A DNA stretch of 64,000 bases from Nocardia asteroides (GCA_019930625.1 CP082844.1:1240001-1304000); one strand, 5' to 3'; shown: positions 1 to 9,414, counted from the first letter of the stretch. Made by a program: numbers and translations. The notes: generated by a model not told the origin, from the letters alone.

Positions 1-231
1 CCGCCGCGGGCGGTCCATTCCGGTCATGAATCGCACGATACGCCCGGTGCGATCCGCTGTCGCGAGCACCCGTGGGCGGCGCCGGACCCTCGTCCCGGCT
101 CTCTGGGACAGCCGCCGCGCGCGACCCGCCGACAAGACACGTCATCCGACTGATAACGGTGTGTGAAATCTCACCTCCACCCCCGCGCGAAGGCGCATAC
201 TCCGACTAGGCGAGACCCGCTGGGGGACAGG

Positions 232-1014
232 ATGACCGATCCGCACATCGACATCTCGCTGGCCAGAGCCGCCGACTTCGAGTCGTGGGTGGCGGTGCTG
301 CTGTCGGACTGGTGGCCGGTGCTCACCGACGGCCTGCCCACGCCCGCGGCCGCGTTGCGGATCTGGTACGACGCCGACGGCGGCTGGGAAAACATCAGCG
401 TGGAGTTCGTCGCACGGCAGGCGGCCGAGCCGCAGGTTATGCCCTGCGCGCACGTTGCCTTTGCCACCCTCGGCATCTATCCCGACGAGCCCGAATGGGC
501 GCGCAGCCGGGGCACCCACCTGGTCGGCGGCACCGAGGACGTCCTCGTCCAGCTGCGTTTCTCCGACACCCGCACCGTCTTCGTCGGCCTGCGCAGCAGG
601 CCGTGTCCAGTCGCTCCGGAGGCGGGCCGACGGCTGCTGGCCGCGGCCGAGGCGACCTTGCCGTTCCCGAACACCTCCACCGGACCGTTGGACGTGCGGG
701 TGGCCCGCAACAGCGCGCGGCATGCCCTCGCCGAGCACAGCGCGCGAATTTCCACCCCGGCCGATCCGTTGCAGCTGGGACCGCCGCAGCGAGTCGCCGA
801 CATCGGCTGGGCCTTCATCTTCCCTTGGTCGACCACGTCCTGGTACACCGAGGGCGCCGTCCCCACGTTCCCGCCGGGCACCCGAGGGCCGATCGTGGTC
901 GTCAAGGACACTGGACACACCTGGCTGCTGGACAGCCTGCGCAACTACGACGCGCAGCTGGCCGCGTACGCGCGCGAGCACGGGTACCGTGCCCCGGTCG
1001 AGCAGGCGCGATGA
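232..1014 (+). CDS. hypothetical protein, Imm35-like C-terminal region
   Basis: A 260-residue protein of unknown function. The C-terminal part (about residues 186-245) has the pattern of Imm35/YrhB-like immunity domains: GWAFIFPWSTTSWY, then a short proline-rich turn, then PIVVVKDTGHTWLLDS. The N-terminal half is not recognised; it is Trp-rich and acidic. No signal peptide or membrane segment is visible. The start at ATG 232 is chosen because GGGGGACAGG lies directly upstream; the in-frame ATG at 163 has no such site. A Sel1-repeat gene follows 46 bases downstream on the same strand, so the two may share a transcript. The Imm35 resemblance is by pattern only, and no partner toxin is present in the window. 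Confidence 0.6.
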   Translation: MTDPHIDISLARAADFESWVAVLLSDWWPVLTDGLPTPAAALRIWYDADGGWENISVEFVARQAAEPQVMPCAHVAFATLGIYPDEPEWARSRGTHLVGGTEDVLVQLRFSDTRTVFVGLRSRPCPVAPEAGRRLLAAAEATLPFPNTSTGPLDVRVARNSARHALAEHSARISTPADPLQLGPPQRVADIGWAFIFPWSTTSWYTEGAVPTFPPGTRGPIVVVKDTGHTWLLDSLRNYDAQLAAYAREHGYRAPVEQAR

Positions 1015-1060
1015 TGGGGAGCGTGATTGTCGCGGAGTGTCGCGAGGCGAGGGTGCTGAG

Positions 1061-1870
1061 ATGACCGAGCCGCCGAGTGAGGTCGAACTGCTCGCCATGC
1101 AACGGCGCGCCGAGGCGCTGTGGGACGCGGGCGACGCCGCGGGCGCCGAGCATTGGCTGCGCCGGGCCGCCGCGGGCGGCAGCGTGCCCGCGATGGGGAT
1201 GCTGGGCGCGCTGCTGGGAGCCGACGGCCGGCTCGGCGAGGGGATCCGCTGGCTGGAGGACGCCGCCGCGCGCGGCAACGAGCCCGCGGGGGTGCAGCTG
1301 GGCCTGCTGCACGTGGAACGTGGAAATCTCGATGAAGCCGAGCGCTGGCTGCGTCCCGCCGCCGATCGGGGATTGCCCGAAGCGCTCTGCAACATGGGCG
1401 TTCTCGCCAATCGGCGCGGCCGGGACGACGAGGCCGAGCAGTGGTACGAACGCGCGGTCCGTGCCGGAAACCCTACGGCCATGCGCAGTCTCGGCCTGCA
1501 CCTGGCGCGCCGCGGCGAAACCGACCGCGCGATGGAACTGCTCACCGAGGCCGCGCGCCGCGGAAGAACCGACGCGTTGGCGGTGCTGGGTGCCCTGCAT
1601 CTGGACCGGGGAGAACGGATCGAGGGTGAGCGCTGGCTGCGCAAGGGCGCCGAAGCGGGCGACCCGGACTCGATGTTCCACCTCGCACTATTGCTGCGCG
1701 CGTCGAATACGCCGTATCTGGCAGGTGATCTCACCGATCCCGAGGTGCTGCGAACCGCCGCCGCCATCGCGACCGGCCGCACGCCCGCGCAGCGGGAAGC
1801 ACGGCAGTGGCTCGAACGTGCCGCCGCACTGGGACATCCACAGTCGCTGCGGTTGCTGCACGATCTGTGA
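1061..1870 (+). CDS. Sel1/TPR-repeat protein
   Basis: A 269-residue protein made almost entirely of Sel1-like helix pairs. At least five units of about 36 residues are visible, with recurring patterns such as AERWLRPAADRGLPEALCNM and AEQWYERAVRAGNPTAM. Sel1 repeats form superhelical protein-protein interaction scaffolds. No signal peptide or catalytic domain is seen, so the role is probably cytosolic adaptor or regulator; the partner is unknown. The ATG at 1061 is the first start giving a repeat-only protein, and the preceding GGTGCTGAG is a weak ribosome binding site. It lies 46 bases after the Imm35-like gene. In contact-dependent systems Sel1 proteins are sometimes linked to effectors or immunity, but that is only suggestive here. 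Confidence 0.8.
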   Translation: MTEPPSEVELLAMQRRAEALWDAGDAAGAEHWLRRAAAGGSVPAMGMLGALLGADGRLGEGIRWLEDAAARGNEPAGVQLGLLHVERGNLDEAERWLRPAADRGLPEALCNMGVLANRRGRDDEAEQWYERAVRAGNPTAMRSLGLHLARRGETDRAMELLTEAARRGRTDALAVLGALHLDRGERIEGERWLRKGAEAGDPDSMFHLALLLRASNTPYLAGDLTDPEVLRTAAAIATGRTPAQREARQWLERAAALGHPQSLRLLHDL

Positions 1871-1990
1871 ACCCACCCGCTGCGGCTCGAAAACCTTTGT
1901 GGCCAGCGAAGTTTGTCGGTACCCGAAGGTAGAATCGAAGGTACGTTCGAGGGGGCTCGCCTGCCCCCGATCGCCACGGGAGGGATGCCA

Positions 1991-2263
1991 ATGCGCACAC
2001 CGCAAACCGTTCTCATCGATCGCCCCTACGCACCGCTGCAGAAGCGCCCGCTGCCCGCGGGCCGCCCCCGGGCGTGGTACGTGATGCACAACCGGCGGCT
2101 GAAGGCGATGCGCCTGGCGATCGCGCTGCTGGACTCGGGCGTCTACGCACCGAGTTACGCCACGAACAAGCGGATCCGGCACACCGCCGAAGTGATCGGC
2201 ATCAGACCGCCCTCCGACGCCACCTGTTCCATGGTTCGCACCCTGATGCGTAAGCGGTACTGA
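1991..2263 (+). CDS. small basic hypothetical protein
   Basis: A 90-residue, strongly basic protein (many Arg and Lys, ending MRKRY) that I do not recognise. It has a Pro/Arg-rich N-terminus and a middle segment (NRRLKAMRLAIALLDSGVY) likely to be an amphipathic helix. No signal peptide or metal-binding motif is present. The start at ATG 1991 is preferred over ATG 1985 because GGGAGG at about 1978-1984 is correctly spaced only for 1991. A TAGAAT hexamer at 1930-1935 could be its -10 box, giving a short leader. The charge suggests nucleic-acid binding, but this is inference. The gene stands alone, followed by a 460-base gene-free stretch. Confidence 0.6.
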   Translation: MRTPQTVLIDRPYAPLQKRPLPAGRPRAWYVMHNRRLKAMRLAIALLDSGVYAPSYATNKRIRHTAEVIGIRPPSDATCSMVRTLMRKRY

Positions 2264-2722
2264 GACCGGATAGGTGACGCTGCCCGCCGCGCGCCGATCC
2301 GATATGCCCGGGCCGAGCACACTTCGGCCGGGATCGGCCGGCCGGCCGTGCTGAATCGCCGTAGCAGTGAGGGAGCGGCGCGCGGGCAAGGGAAACCGCC
2401 GACCTGACCGGCTCTCGACGGATTGCTGGCAACCGTGCGGGGTGTTCACGAACGAACTCCCCGGCCCAGCTCGAGCCGTGATCGGCACGACCGCGCCCAA
2501 CGCGCGGAGGTGCGGCCGACCATCGGCTCTGCAGCCTCCGCCACGGTAGGGCGGTGCGCCCTCCTCTACTCCAGGCCGAGTGACGCGGCAGCACGCATAT
2601 CCGCCTGGCGACCAGGCCACAACGGCCGCCCCTGACCTCAGCACACTGACCAAGCTCCGGGGTCGAGCGAAGCGAAACCGAGCATGCGCTGTTCACGATA
2701 GGAGCTGCCAGGACCGACCCGG
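2264..2722. other. gene-free intergenic region
   Basis: About 460 bases between the convergent small basic gene and hemD with no convincing coding frame. It contains short inverted repeats, for example CGGGG/CCCCG arms at roughly 2438-2465 and GAGCCG/CGGCTC arms near 2472 and 2525. Near 2659-2686 a GA/GC-rich tract (GAGCGAAGCGAAACCGAG) resembles the core of the repeat found between hemC and hemD. No clean terminator with a U-tract was found. Confidence 0.5.
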
Positions 2723-4285
2723 TTACCGGCTGCGGCGGCTCTTCTTGCGCGGCGGCGGCAACAGCCCCTCCGCACGCAGCCGGGCCGCGTGCTCGGCCAG
2801 CGCTTCGACCAGCGGACCGACCTGGGCCACCTCGGGCTGCACGTCCACGCGCAGGCCGAATTCGATGGCGGTTTCGGCGGTCTTGGGGCCGATGCACGCC
2901 ACGATGGTGCGCGCGTGCGGCTTGCCCGCGATGCCGACCAGATTGCGCACCGTGGAGGACGAGGTGAACAGGACGGCGTCGAAGCCGCCGGTCTTGATCA
3001 TCTCGCGGGTCTCCGCGGGCGGCGGCGAGGCGCGCACCGTGCGGTAGGCGGTGACGTCGTCGATCTCCCAGCCGCGGTCGCGCAGCCCTTCGGCCAGCGT
3101 CTCGGTGGCGATGTCGGCGCGCGGCAGCAGTACCCGGTTCACCGGGTCGAACACGTCGTCGTAGGGCGGGAAGTCGGCCAGCAGGCCTTCGGAGGACTGC
3201 TCACCGCTGGGCACCAGCTCGGGGTTGATGCCGAACGAGCGCACCTTGTCCGCGGTGGCCTCGCCGACGCAGGCGATCTTCACGCCGGAGAACGCCCGCG
3301 CGTCGAGACCGAACTCGGCGAACTTCTCCCAGACCGCGCGCACCGCGTTGGTGGAGGTGAACACCACCCACTGGTAGCGCCCGTCGACCAACCCCTTGAC
3401 CGCGCGCTCCATCTGGGCGGGGCTGCGCGGGGGCTCGACCGCGATGGTCGGCACCTCCATCGGGATGGCGCCGTGCGTGACGAGCCGCTCGCTCATCTCC
3501 GCGGCCTGATCCTTGGTGCGCGGCACGAGCACGGTCCAGCCGTACAGCGCGCGTGACTCCCACCAGGACATCTTCGAGCGGTGCGCGACCACCTTGCCGA
3601 TGGTCACCACCAAGGGGCCGACCAGCTCGGAGGCCGCGCTGTTCAGCGTGGCCAGGGTGGCCTCGATGGTGCGCTGCTGGCGGGTGGTGCCCCGTACCGT
3701 CACCGCGACCGGGGTCTGCGGAGCCATGCCGTGCTCGACCAGGGCGCTCGCCGTCTCGGCGAGATGCCCGGAGGTCGCGTGGAGCACGAGCGGGCCGGGT
3801 GCGGCCGCCAGCGCGGCCCAATCGACCTCGCCGCGCACGTCGGCCTCGGTGTGCCCGGACCCGAGCGCGATGCCCGCGTAGCTGGGGACCGCGGAGCCGT
3901 TGGGCAGGCCGGGCAGCACCTCGAAGACCATGTGCGACCGCGTGACGGCGTTGACCTCGGCGATCACCGAGTCGGTGGTCAGCGGGTCGCCCGCGACGAC
4001 GCGCACCACGTCGTGGCCGCCGCGCGCTTCGGCGATCAGCGTCTTGGCCACCTCGGCGGGCTCGCCGAGCGCGGGCCGCACGTCGACGGGACGCTCCCCG
4101 TCGGGCCCTGGTTCGACCGCGGTGCCGATGAGGGCGAGCACGCCCTTGTCGACGTCCGGGTCGGTGAACGCCAGCGTCGCCCGTCCGATCACCTCACGGG
4201 CTCGTACCGTGAGCAGCGCCGGGTCACCCGGGCCCGATCCGACGAAAAGGATCCGACCGGGGTGCTTCTTCGTCGCTCGGCTCAT
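2723..4285 (-). CDS. hemD: uroporphyrinogen-III C-methyltransferase/synthase fusion
   Basis: A 520-residue two-domain protein. Residues about 10-235 are SUMT/CobA-like: GSGPGDPALLTVRA glycine motif, VRVVAGDP, and LPNGSAVPSYAGIAL. Residues about 250-500 are the HemD domain, with WVVFTSTNAVRAVW and FDAVLFTSSSTVRNL. HemD closes hydroxymethylbilane to uroporphyrinogen III, the branch point to heme, siroheme and cobalamin; the SUMT part would methylate it towards siroheme. This fusion is the normal actinobacterial form (M. tuberculosis Rv0511). It is the last gene of the rex-hemA-hemC-hemD operon. Its ATG overlaps the stop of a repeat-encoded short frame (ATGA), and its first codons (ATGAGCCGAGCGACGAAG) look like part of that same repeat. 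The C-terminus ends in a Lys/Arg tail. Confidence 0.93.
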   Translation of the reverse strand: MSRATKKHPGRILFVGSGPGDPALLTVRAREVIGRATLAFTDPDVDKGVLALIGTAVEPGPDGERPVDVRPALGEPAEVAKTLIAEARGGHDVVRVVAGDPLTTDSVIAEVNAVTRSHMVFEVLPGLPNGSAVPSYAGIALGSGHTEADVRGEVDWAALAAAPGPLVLHATSGHLAETASALVEHGMAPQTPVAVTVRGTTRQQRTIEATLATLNSAASELVGPLVVTIGKVVAHRSKMSWWESRALYGWTVLVPRTKDQAAEMSERLVTHGAIPMEVPTIAVEPPRSPAQMERAVKGLVDGRYQWVVFTSTNAVRAVWEKFAEFGLDARAFSGVKIACVGEATADKVRSFGINPELVPSGEQSSEGLLADFPPYDDVFDPVNRVLLPRADIATETLAEGLRDRGWEIDDVTAYRTVRASPPPAETREMIKTGGFDAVLFTSSSTVRNLVGIAGKPHARTIVACIGPKTAETAIEFGLRVDVQPEVAQVGPLVEALAEHAARLRAEGLLPPPRKKSRRSR

Positions 4286-4434
4286 GCCAGCACCTCGCTT
4301 TCGCTCGGCTCCGGCATGCCCGAGGGCTCGGTGCCTATGTTTCGCTCACTCATGACTCCGCCTCGCTGTCGCTCGGCTCCGTCACGAGCGAGAGCTCGGC
4401 TGTGCCTGTTGTTCGCTCGCTGGCACTCGCTCAT
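4286..4434 (-). repeat. MIRU-like intercistronic element, two units
   Basis: Two diverged tandem units, about 81 and 68 bases, sit exactly between hemC and hemD in operon orientation. Each begins ATGAG(C/T)GAG. A 20-base core is shared with one mismatch (4361-4380 and 4293-4312 on the plus strand). Together they encode one frame of 50 codons whose ATG overlaps the hemC stop (ATGA) and whose TGA overlaps the hemD start (ATGA). This design, a small frame overlapping both neighbours, is what is known for mycobacterial interspersed repetitive units. Whether the 50-residue peptide is made is unknown; the arrangement would keep ribosomes coupled through the operon. Confidence 0.75.
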
Positions 4435-5486
4435 CGGCTGTTCTCCATTGGGCTGGGGTTGGGCAAGTCTGTGGTGGGCGAACTCACCGCCCGGGTGGGG
4501 GAACCGTCGTCCGGTTCGACGGCGAGCAACTCGCGCGCGCCCATGTCGAGCAACTCGCGGGCAAGCGCACGGCCGAGCTCCTCGGCGTCGGCCGGGTCGC
4601 CGACCACCGACGCGCGCAGCACGTCGGATCCGTCGACCGCCGCCGCGCACGCGCGCAGCGAGAGCTCGTCCACGATCCGCCCTTCGTCGTCGAGCGATTC
4701 GACGACCTCGGCGAGCGCGCCGATCGGCGCGGTGCAGCCCGCCTCCAGTTCGGCGAGCAACGACCGCTCGGCGACGACCGACGCGCGGGTGGCCGCGTCG
4801 TCCAAGCCGGACAGGATCTCCACCAGGGCGGCGTGGTCGCTGCGGCATTCCACCGCGAGCGCGCCCTGGGCGGGGGCGGAGAGCATCTGCACCGGCTCCA
4901 GCGCCTCGGTGACCGCGTCCAGCCGGTCGATGCGGGCAAGTCCGGCTCTGGCCACCACGACGGCGTCCAGCTCGCCCTCGCTCACCTTGCGCAGCCGGGT
5001 GTCCAGGTTGCCGCGGAGCGGGACGATGTCCAGGCCCAGCCCGAGCGCCCGCAGCTGGGCGGCGCGGCGCGGCGCGGACGTGCCGACCTTGGCGCCGGCG
5101 GGCAGCTCGCCGAGTACCAGCCCGTCGCGGGCGACCAGCGCGTCGCGCGGGTCCTCCCTGGGCGGAATGGCGGCGATGGTGAAGCGGGGGTCCTGCGCGG
5201 TCGGCAGATCCTTGTAGGAGTGCACGGCGATGTCGATCGCACCCGCCGCCAGTTCGTCGCGTAGCGCGGAGGTGAACACGCCGACGCCGATCTTCTGCAC
5301 CGGGTCCGACGAGAGGTCACCGGCGGTCTTGATCACGACCAGCTCGGCGGGCTGCCCCGCGGCGATCAGGGCGTCACGCACCGTGCCCGCCTGGGTGAGC
5401 GCGAGCAGGCTGCCCCGGGTGCCGATCCGCCACGGCGTACGGGTGCCCTCCGTGGTCGCGCTGCCTTCTCGGTGCACCATGGTCAT
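4431..5486 (-). CDS. hemC: hydroxymethylbilane synthase
   Basis: A 351-residue porphobilinogen deaminase that polymerises four porphobilinogens into hydroxymethylbilane in the cytosol. The family hallmarks are present: [14 protein letters not shown] at the N-terminus, [34 protein letters not shown], and the dipyrromethane-cofactor cysteine in [11 protein letters not shown]. The length is slightly longer than usual because of a Ser/Pro-rich C-terminal tail of about 20 residues. Its ATG overlaps the hemA stop (ATGA), implying translational coupling. Downstream, the stop overlaps the start of the MIRU-like frame rather than hemD itself. Confidence 0.96.
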   Translation of the reverse strand: MTMVHREGSATTEGTRTPWRIGTRGSLLALTQAGTVRDALIAAGQPAELVVIKTAGDLSSDPVQKIGVGVFTSALRDELAAGAIDIAVHSYKDLPTAQDPRFTIAAIPPREDPRDALVARDGLVLGELPAGAKVGTSAPRRAAQLRALGLGLDIVPLRGNLDTRLRKVSEGELDAVVVARAGLARIDRLDAVTEALEPVQMLSAPAQGALAVECRSDHAALVEILSGLDDAATRASVVAERSLLAELEAGCTAPIGALAEVVESLDDEGRIVDELSLRACAAAVDGSDVLRASVVGDPADAEELGRALARELLDMGARELLAVEPDDGSPTRAVSSPTTDLPNPSPMENSR

Positions 5487-6925
5487 GCCGTCTGCCCCTG
5501 TTCCTCGCCGCGATGGCCCGCGGTGAAGTCGTCGGCCAGCGCGATATCCCCGTCGGCCAATGTGATTTCGGCGCCATCGCCGGTGACTGCGGTGATCTCC
5601 ATCGGCGCGGCGACCGCCTGCGCCGCACCGGGCTTGAGTTCGAACAATTCGCGCAGCGCCTCGGCGTAGCTGTCGCCGCCCGGCGTGGACGCGAGCTGCT
5701 TGACCCGCACGGTCGGCGCGTGCAGCAGTTTGTCGACGACCCGGCGCACCGTGCGCGCGACCTCGTCGCGCTCCGGGTCGGCCAGGCCGGGCAGCCGCGA
5801 ATCCAGGCGGAGCAGTTCGGCCTCGACCACCTCCGCGGCGCGCTGGCGCAACGCGGCCACCGTCGGGGTGACCTCGGCCATCCGCTGTCCGGCGAGGTAT
5901 TTGGCGAGTTCGTCGGCGACGATCGAGCGGGCGGCCGCGGTGTCGTCGGCGGCGGCGCCTGCGGCCGGCTCGCGCTGCAAGCTCTCGATGTCGATGAGCG
6001 TGACGCCGGGCAGCCCCGCCACGGCGTGCTCGACATCGCGCGGCAAGCCGAGATCGCAGAACACCAACGGCCGCTCCACCGTGGCGAATTCCTCGCCGCG
6101 CTCGCGTTCGGTGAGCGCACGGTGGGTGTCGGCGAGGGTCACGACCGCGCCGACCGCGCCGGTACAGGTGACCACCACATCGGAGGCCGACATCGCCTCG
6201 GTGAGCCGCGACAGCTCCACGGCATCGGCCTCGACACCGTGCGTTCGCGCGGTCTCCGCGAGTCTGCGCGCCCGCCCGAGAGTGCGGTTCACCACGATGA
6301 TCCGGCCGATTCCGGCGCGCGAGAGGTGCGCGACCGCCAGACCCCCCATCGCGCCCGCACCGACGACCGCGGCGGTGCGGCCCGCCAGCGGGCCGAGCAC
6401 CTGCTGCGCACGATCCAGCGCGACCGACACCACCGACGCGCCCGCGCGGTCGATGCCGGTTTCCGCGTGCACCCGCTTGCCGACCCGCAGCGCGTGCTGC
6501 GCCAATTCGTGCAGTGTCCGCCCGACCGCCTGCTGCGCGTCGGCGGAGGCGTAGGCGCCGCGAATCTGGCTGAGTACCTGCTGCTCGCCGACCACCATCG
6601 AGTCCAGGCCGCTGGCCACCGCGAACAGATGCTCGGCGGCGGCCTCGGAATAGCGAACGTAGGCGTGCTTGGTCAGATCGGGCATCGGCAGCCCGGAGTG
6701 CTTGGTCAGCAGGTCGCCGATTTCGGCAAGACCGCCGTGGAAGGCGTCGACCACCGCGTAGACCTCCACCCGGTTGCAGGTGGAGACGATCATCGCCTCG
6801 GACACGTGACTGGATGCGAGTAGACGGTCGATCAGCTTCGGCCGGTCGGCATCGGTGACGGCCACCTTCTCCAGCACCGGAACCGGCGCGCTGCGGTGCG
6901 AGATGCCGACGAGGAGAACACTCAT
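5483..6925 (-). CDS. hemA: glutamyl-tRNA reductase
   Basis: A 480-residue protein catalysing the first committed step of C5 heme synthesis, NADPH-dependent reduction of glutamyl-tRNA(Glu) to glutamate-1-semialdehyde. Recognisable segments are [19 protein letters not shown] at the start, the catalytic cysteine in [14 protein letters not shown], the signature [16 protein letters not shown], a Rossmann motif [15 protein letters not shown], and a C-terminal helical dimerisation domain. The start is the ATG at 6925 overlapping the rex stop (ATGAGTG); the frame stays open further upstream but matches no family sequence. It is the second gene of the rex-hem operon, so NADH-linked Rex control probably sets heme entry. 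Confidence 0.96.
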   Translation of the reverse strand: MSVLLVGISHRSAPVPVLEKVAVTDADRPKLIDRLLASSHVSEAMIVSTCNRVEVYAVVDAFHGGLAEIGDLLTKHSGLPMPDLTKHAYVRYSEAAAEHLFAVASGLDSMVVGEQQVLSQIRGAYASADAQQAVGRTLHELAQHALRVGKRVHAETGIDRAGASVVSVALDRAQQVLGPLAGRTAAVVGAGAMGGLAVAHLSRAGIGRIIVVNRTLGRARRLAETARTHGVEADAVELSRLTEAMSASDVVVTCTGAVGAVVTLADTHRALTERERGEEFATVERPLVFCDLGLPRDVEHAVAGLPGVTLIDIESLQREPAAGAAADDTAAARSIVADELAKYLAGQRMAEVTPTVAALRQRAAEVVEAELLRLDSRLPGLADPERDEVARTVRRVVDKLLHAPTVRVKQLASTPGGDSYAEALRELFELKPGAAQAVAAPMEITAVTGDGAEITLADGDIALADDFTAGHRGEEQGQTA

Positions 6926-7767
6926 GGTGTGACCACCGATCCCTTGCTGTTTGGCTCCGTTGCCGTATGCGAGGTTGTCGTATGCGAGGTTGCCGAGTGC
7001 TGGAGCGCCGGGTGCGCGGGCGCCGCGTGCGGCGACGGCAGCCGATGCGCGATGCGCCCCGATCCGGCGTGCGCCACCTCCGGCAGTGGGGTCTGCTCCG
7101 CGTTGCGTACCCGCTCGAACGACAGCATCTGCATCTCCACGGCCAAGTCGACGCGACGGACCTCGACCGTCGCCGGTGCGACCAGCTCGCGGGGGGCGAA
7201 GCTCAGGATCGACTGCAGTCCGGCCGCGACGAGCCGGTCGCACACGTCCTGGGCGGCGTCGTCGGGAACAGTGATGACCGCGATCGTCGGCTCCAGCTCG
7301 GCGACCGCGCTTGCCAGCTCGGCGACATCGCGCACCACCAGACCGGCGACCGACATGCCGATCACCTCGGGATGGCTGTCGAAGATGCCGACCACGGTGA
7401 AACCGCGCCGCCGGAACCCGCCGTAGCCGACCAGCGCCCGGCCCAGGTTGCCCGCGCCGACCAGGACGACACGGTGGCCCTTCGACAGCCCCAGCACGTC
7501 TTCGATCCGGGAGCGGAGCTTGGCCACGTCGTAGCCCACGCCGCGAACGCCGTTGGGGCCGAGGAAGGAGAGATCCTTGCGCAATTTGGCCGAATTGACA
7601 CCCGCCGCGACAGCCAGTTCCTCACTCGATACGATGGCAACACCGTCGTCGGCCAACATGGCGAGAACCCGAAGGTAGGTAGCCAGCCGCGCGACGGTGG
7701 CCTGCGGGATGTCCTTCTGCAGAGCCCTGCCGGAGACGCCGCCTGGCGCCTCATGCTGCTCTGTCAC
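6922..7767 (-). CDS. rex: redox-sensing transcriptional repressor Rex
   Basis: A 281-residue Rex. The N-terminal winged helix (about residues 20-85) contains the [13 protein letters not shown] and [20 protein letters not shown] segments typical of Rex. The Rossmann domain (about 95-215) has [19 protein letters not shown] and binds NAD(H). High NADH releases Rex from DNA, inducing respiratory and related genes. A long His/Pro/Thr-rich C-terminal tail of about 60 residues ([11 protein letters not shown] region) is unusual for the family. The start is GTG 7767, eight bases after GAGGAG. An almost perfect Rex operator lies 151 bases upstream (7918-7935), indicating autoregulation. In Streptomyces coelicolor rex also heads a hemACD operon. 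Confidence 0.95.
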   Translation of the reverse strand: MTEQHEAPGGVSGRALQKDIPQATVARLATYLRVLAMLADDGVAIVSSEELAVAAGVNSAKLRKDLSFLGPNGVRGVGYDVAKLRSRIEDVLGLSKGHRVVLVGAGNLGRALVGYGGFRRRGFTVVGIFDSHPEVIGMSVAGLVVRDVAELASAVAELEPTIAVITVPDDAAQDVCDRLVAAGLQSILSFAPRELVAPATVEVRRVDLAVEMQMLSFERVRNAEQTPLPEVAHAGSGRIAHRLPSPHAAPAHPALQHSATSHTTTSHTATEPNSKGSVVTP

Positions 7768-7917
7768 GTCGTCGGCTCCTCGTACCGGGCTCGGGCACCG
7801 GTTCGTCGCTCGACCCCTCTGACCCGGGGGCGGTCCGGTGCCATGGTGTCGAAGTTTCGGATTTCGGGGCGGCTCCGCAGCCTCGGCATGCGGGTCGCGT
7901 GCCACCACCGTAACTGC

Positions 7918-7935
7918 TTGTGAAGCCCTGCACAA
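7918..7935 (-). promoter_or_regulatory. Rex operator (ROP)
   Basis: TTGTGAAGCCCTGCACAA fits the Rex consensus TTGTGAA-N4-TTCACAA with one mismatch. It lies between the glutaredoxin-like gene and rex, on the promoter side of rex, so it most likely mediates repression of the rex-hemACD operon by its own product when NADH is low. No other site of this quality was noticed in the window. Confidence 0.85.
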
Positions 7936-8005
7936 AGTCGGTGAAATTGGCCTCATTTTCCGCTGCGACCAGCACAGCGGCCGAATCGGACCGAAAACGG
8001 GCGCC

Positions 8006-8266
8006 TCAGCGCTTCAGGTCCGCCCGCAATCGGGTCTCGTCGACATCGAAATAGCTGTGCTCGCGGCCGTCGAGCAGGACGACGGGAAGCCGGTCGCCGT
8101 ACTCCGCGCGCAGGCCAGGGTCGGTGCCGGCGGCTTCGTCGACGTCCACGGTCCCCGGTTCGATGCCGAATTCGGCGCAGATCGCGCGCAGCTGTTCCAG
8201 TGCGGTCGCGCACAGCCCGCAGCCCGCGCGGGTCAGCAATGTCACCGAATGTGTGGGATTGGTCAT
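8006..8266 (-). CDS. glutaredoxin-like thioredoxin-fold protein
   Basis: An 86-residue thioredoxin-fold protein with the redox pair CGLC ([15 protein letters not shown]), a cis-proline region RLPVVLLDG and a C-terminal helix. It belongs to the DUF836/glutaredoxin-like family; M. tuberculosis Rv0508 occupies the same place beside hemA. It probably reduces disulfides or mixed disulfides, with mycothiol as the likely low-molecular-weight partner in this lineage (inference). The start is ATG 8266; the longer upstream frame is rejected because it adds only an Arg-rich non-conserved stretch. It is transcribed towards rex and diverges from the HAD phosphatase gene. Confidence 0.85.
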   Translation of the reverse strand: MTNPTHSVTLLTRAGCGLCATALEQLRAICAEFGIEPGTVDVDEAAGTDPGLRAEYGDRLPVVLLDGREHSYFDVDETRLRADLKR

Positions 8267-8373
8267 GCGGGTATTTAATCCGCCACGCGATTGTGTCGCA
8301 CGCCGCCTTCCGCCGTCACTGTCAGCCGATCCGGCTACTGTTGACATGGTTCGCGCGACGGGCGGAGGTACTG

Positions 8374-9408
8374 GTGCCGGAACGATCGAAGGTGGCGAGG
8401 GCCGGATTCATCGCGGGACGATTCGGTGAGTTTCCGGCGCGGTGGAATCTGAGCCAGATGGGCCAAGGCCTGCAGGGTCTGCAGGACCAGCTCGCCCGCA
8501 TCTCGCGCAGCCCTTTCGGCCCCAGCGAAGAGGAATTGCGGGCCAATCTGGCCGGTGAGGCCAGCGCCGACGCCGCGCTGACCCTGCACGACGCGGACCT
8601 CGCCGCGGGCGAGGCTCAGCCCCCGGAGGCGCCGCGCGATCTGACGGCGGCGGCGTTCTTCGACGTCGACAACACCATGGTGCAGGGCGCGTCGATCGTG
8701 CATTTCGCCCGCGGCCTGGCGGCGCGCAAGTACTTCAAGACCTCCGATCTGGTGGACGTCGCCTGGAAGCAGGTGAAATTCCGGGTCACCGGCAAGGAGA
8801 GCAGCACCGACATGGCCAGCGGCAAAGAGAAGGCGCTGGCGTTCATCGCCGGGCGCTCGACCGCCGAACTGGCCGAGCTGGGCGAGGAGATCTACGACGA
8901 GATCATCGCCGACAAGATCTGGCCCGGCACCCGCGCGCTCGCGCAGATGCACCTGGACGCGGGCCAGCAGGTGTGGCTGGTGACCGCGACCCCGGTGGAG
9001 CTGGCGCAGGTGATCGCGAAACGGCTCGGGCTCACCGGAGCGCTGGGCACCGTGGCCGAGAGCGTCGACGGGAAGTTCACCGGGCGACTGGTCGGCGACA
9101 TCCTGCACGGCCTCGGCAAAGCGCACGCGGTCCGCACGCTGGCGATCCGCGAGGGCTTGAACCTCAAGCGGTGCACCGCGTACTCCGACAGCCACAACGA
9201 CGTGCCGATGCTCTCGCTGGTCGGCACCGCGGTGGCGATCAATCCGGACTCCGATCTCCGCGAAGTCGCGAAGAACCGCGGCTGGGAGATCCGCGACTTC
9301 CGGACCGGTCGCAAGGCCGCCAAGATCGGCGTGCCGACGGCGCTGGCCCTGGGCGCGGCAGGCGGAGCCGTCGCCGCGGCGGTCACCCGCCGCCGCGACG
9401 GTCAGTAA
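8374..9408 (+). CDS. HAD-IB family hydrolase (SerB1-like)
   Basis: A 344-residue HAD phosphatase of subfamily IB. Motif I is [15 protein letters not shown] (DxDxT), motif [10 protein letters not shown], and motif III lies around the [15 protein letters not shown] segment. A hydrophobic alanine-rich C-terminal segment ([15 protein letters not shown], about residues 322-336) may be a membrane anchor. The family includes phosphoserine phosphatases; the position matches M. tuberculosis serB1 (Rv0505c), but substrate specificity cannot be read from sequence, and acyl-phosphate or lipid-phosphate substrates are possible given the adjacent acyltransferase. The GTG at 8374 is chosen because GGCGGAGG lies five bases upstream. 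Confidence 0.85.
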   Translation: MPERSKVARAGFIAGRFGEFPARWNLSQMGQGLQGLQDQLARISRSPFGPSEEELRANLAGEASADAALTLHDADLAAGEAQPPEAPRDLTAAAFFDVDNTMVQGASIVHFARGLAARKYFKTSDLVDVAWKQVKFRVTGKESSTDMASGKEKALAFIAGRSTAELAELGEEIYDEIIADKIWPGTRALAQMHLDAGQQVWLVTATPVELAQVIAKRLGLTGALGTVAESVDGKFTGRLVGDILHGLGKAHAVRTLAIREGLNLKRCTAYSDSHNDVPMLSLVGTAVAINPDSDLREVAKNRGWEIRDFRTGRKAAKIGVPTALALGAAGGAVAAAVTRRRDGQ

Positions 9409-9414
9409 CCGTCT

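Noticed and set aside
150..175. GTGA-N4-TCAC inverted repeat before the first gene as an operator
   Set aside because: Arms of only four bases occur often by chance and the site does not match the Rex or another known consensus.
142..2016. Long open frame on the minus strand opposite the first two genes
   Set aside because: High-GC antisense frame: Arg/Ser/Pro-rich low-complexity translation, no domain, no ribosome binding site, and the plus-strand genes have recognisable features.
2380..2480. S-box-like sequence (GCTGGCAACC with flanking stems) in the intergenic region before hemD
   Set aside because: Only short fragments resemble SAM riboswitch cores, the conserved 5' elements could not be aligned, and no plus-strand gene lies downstream to be controlled. 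A covariance-model search for SAM-I and SAM-IV would settle it.
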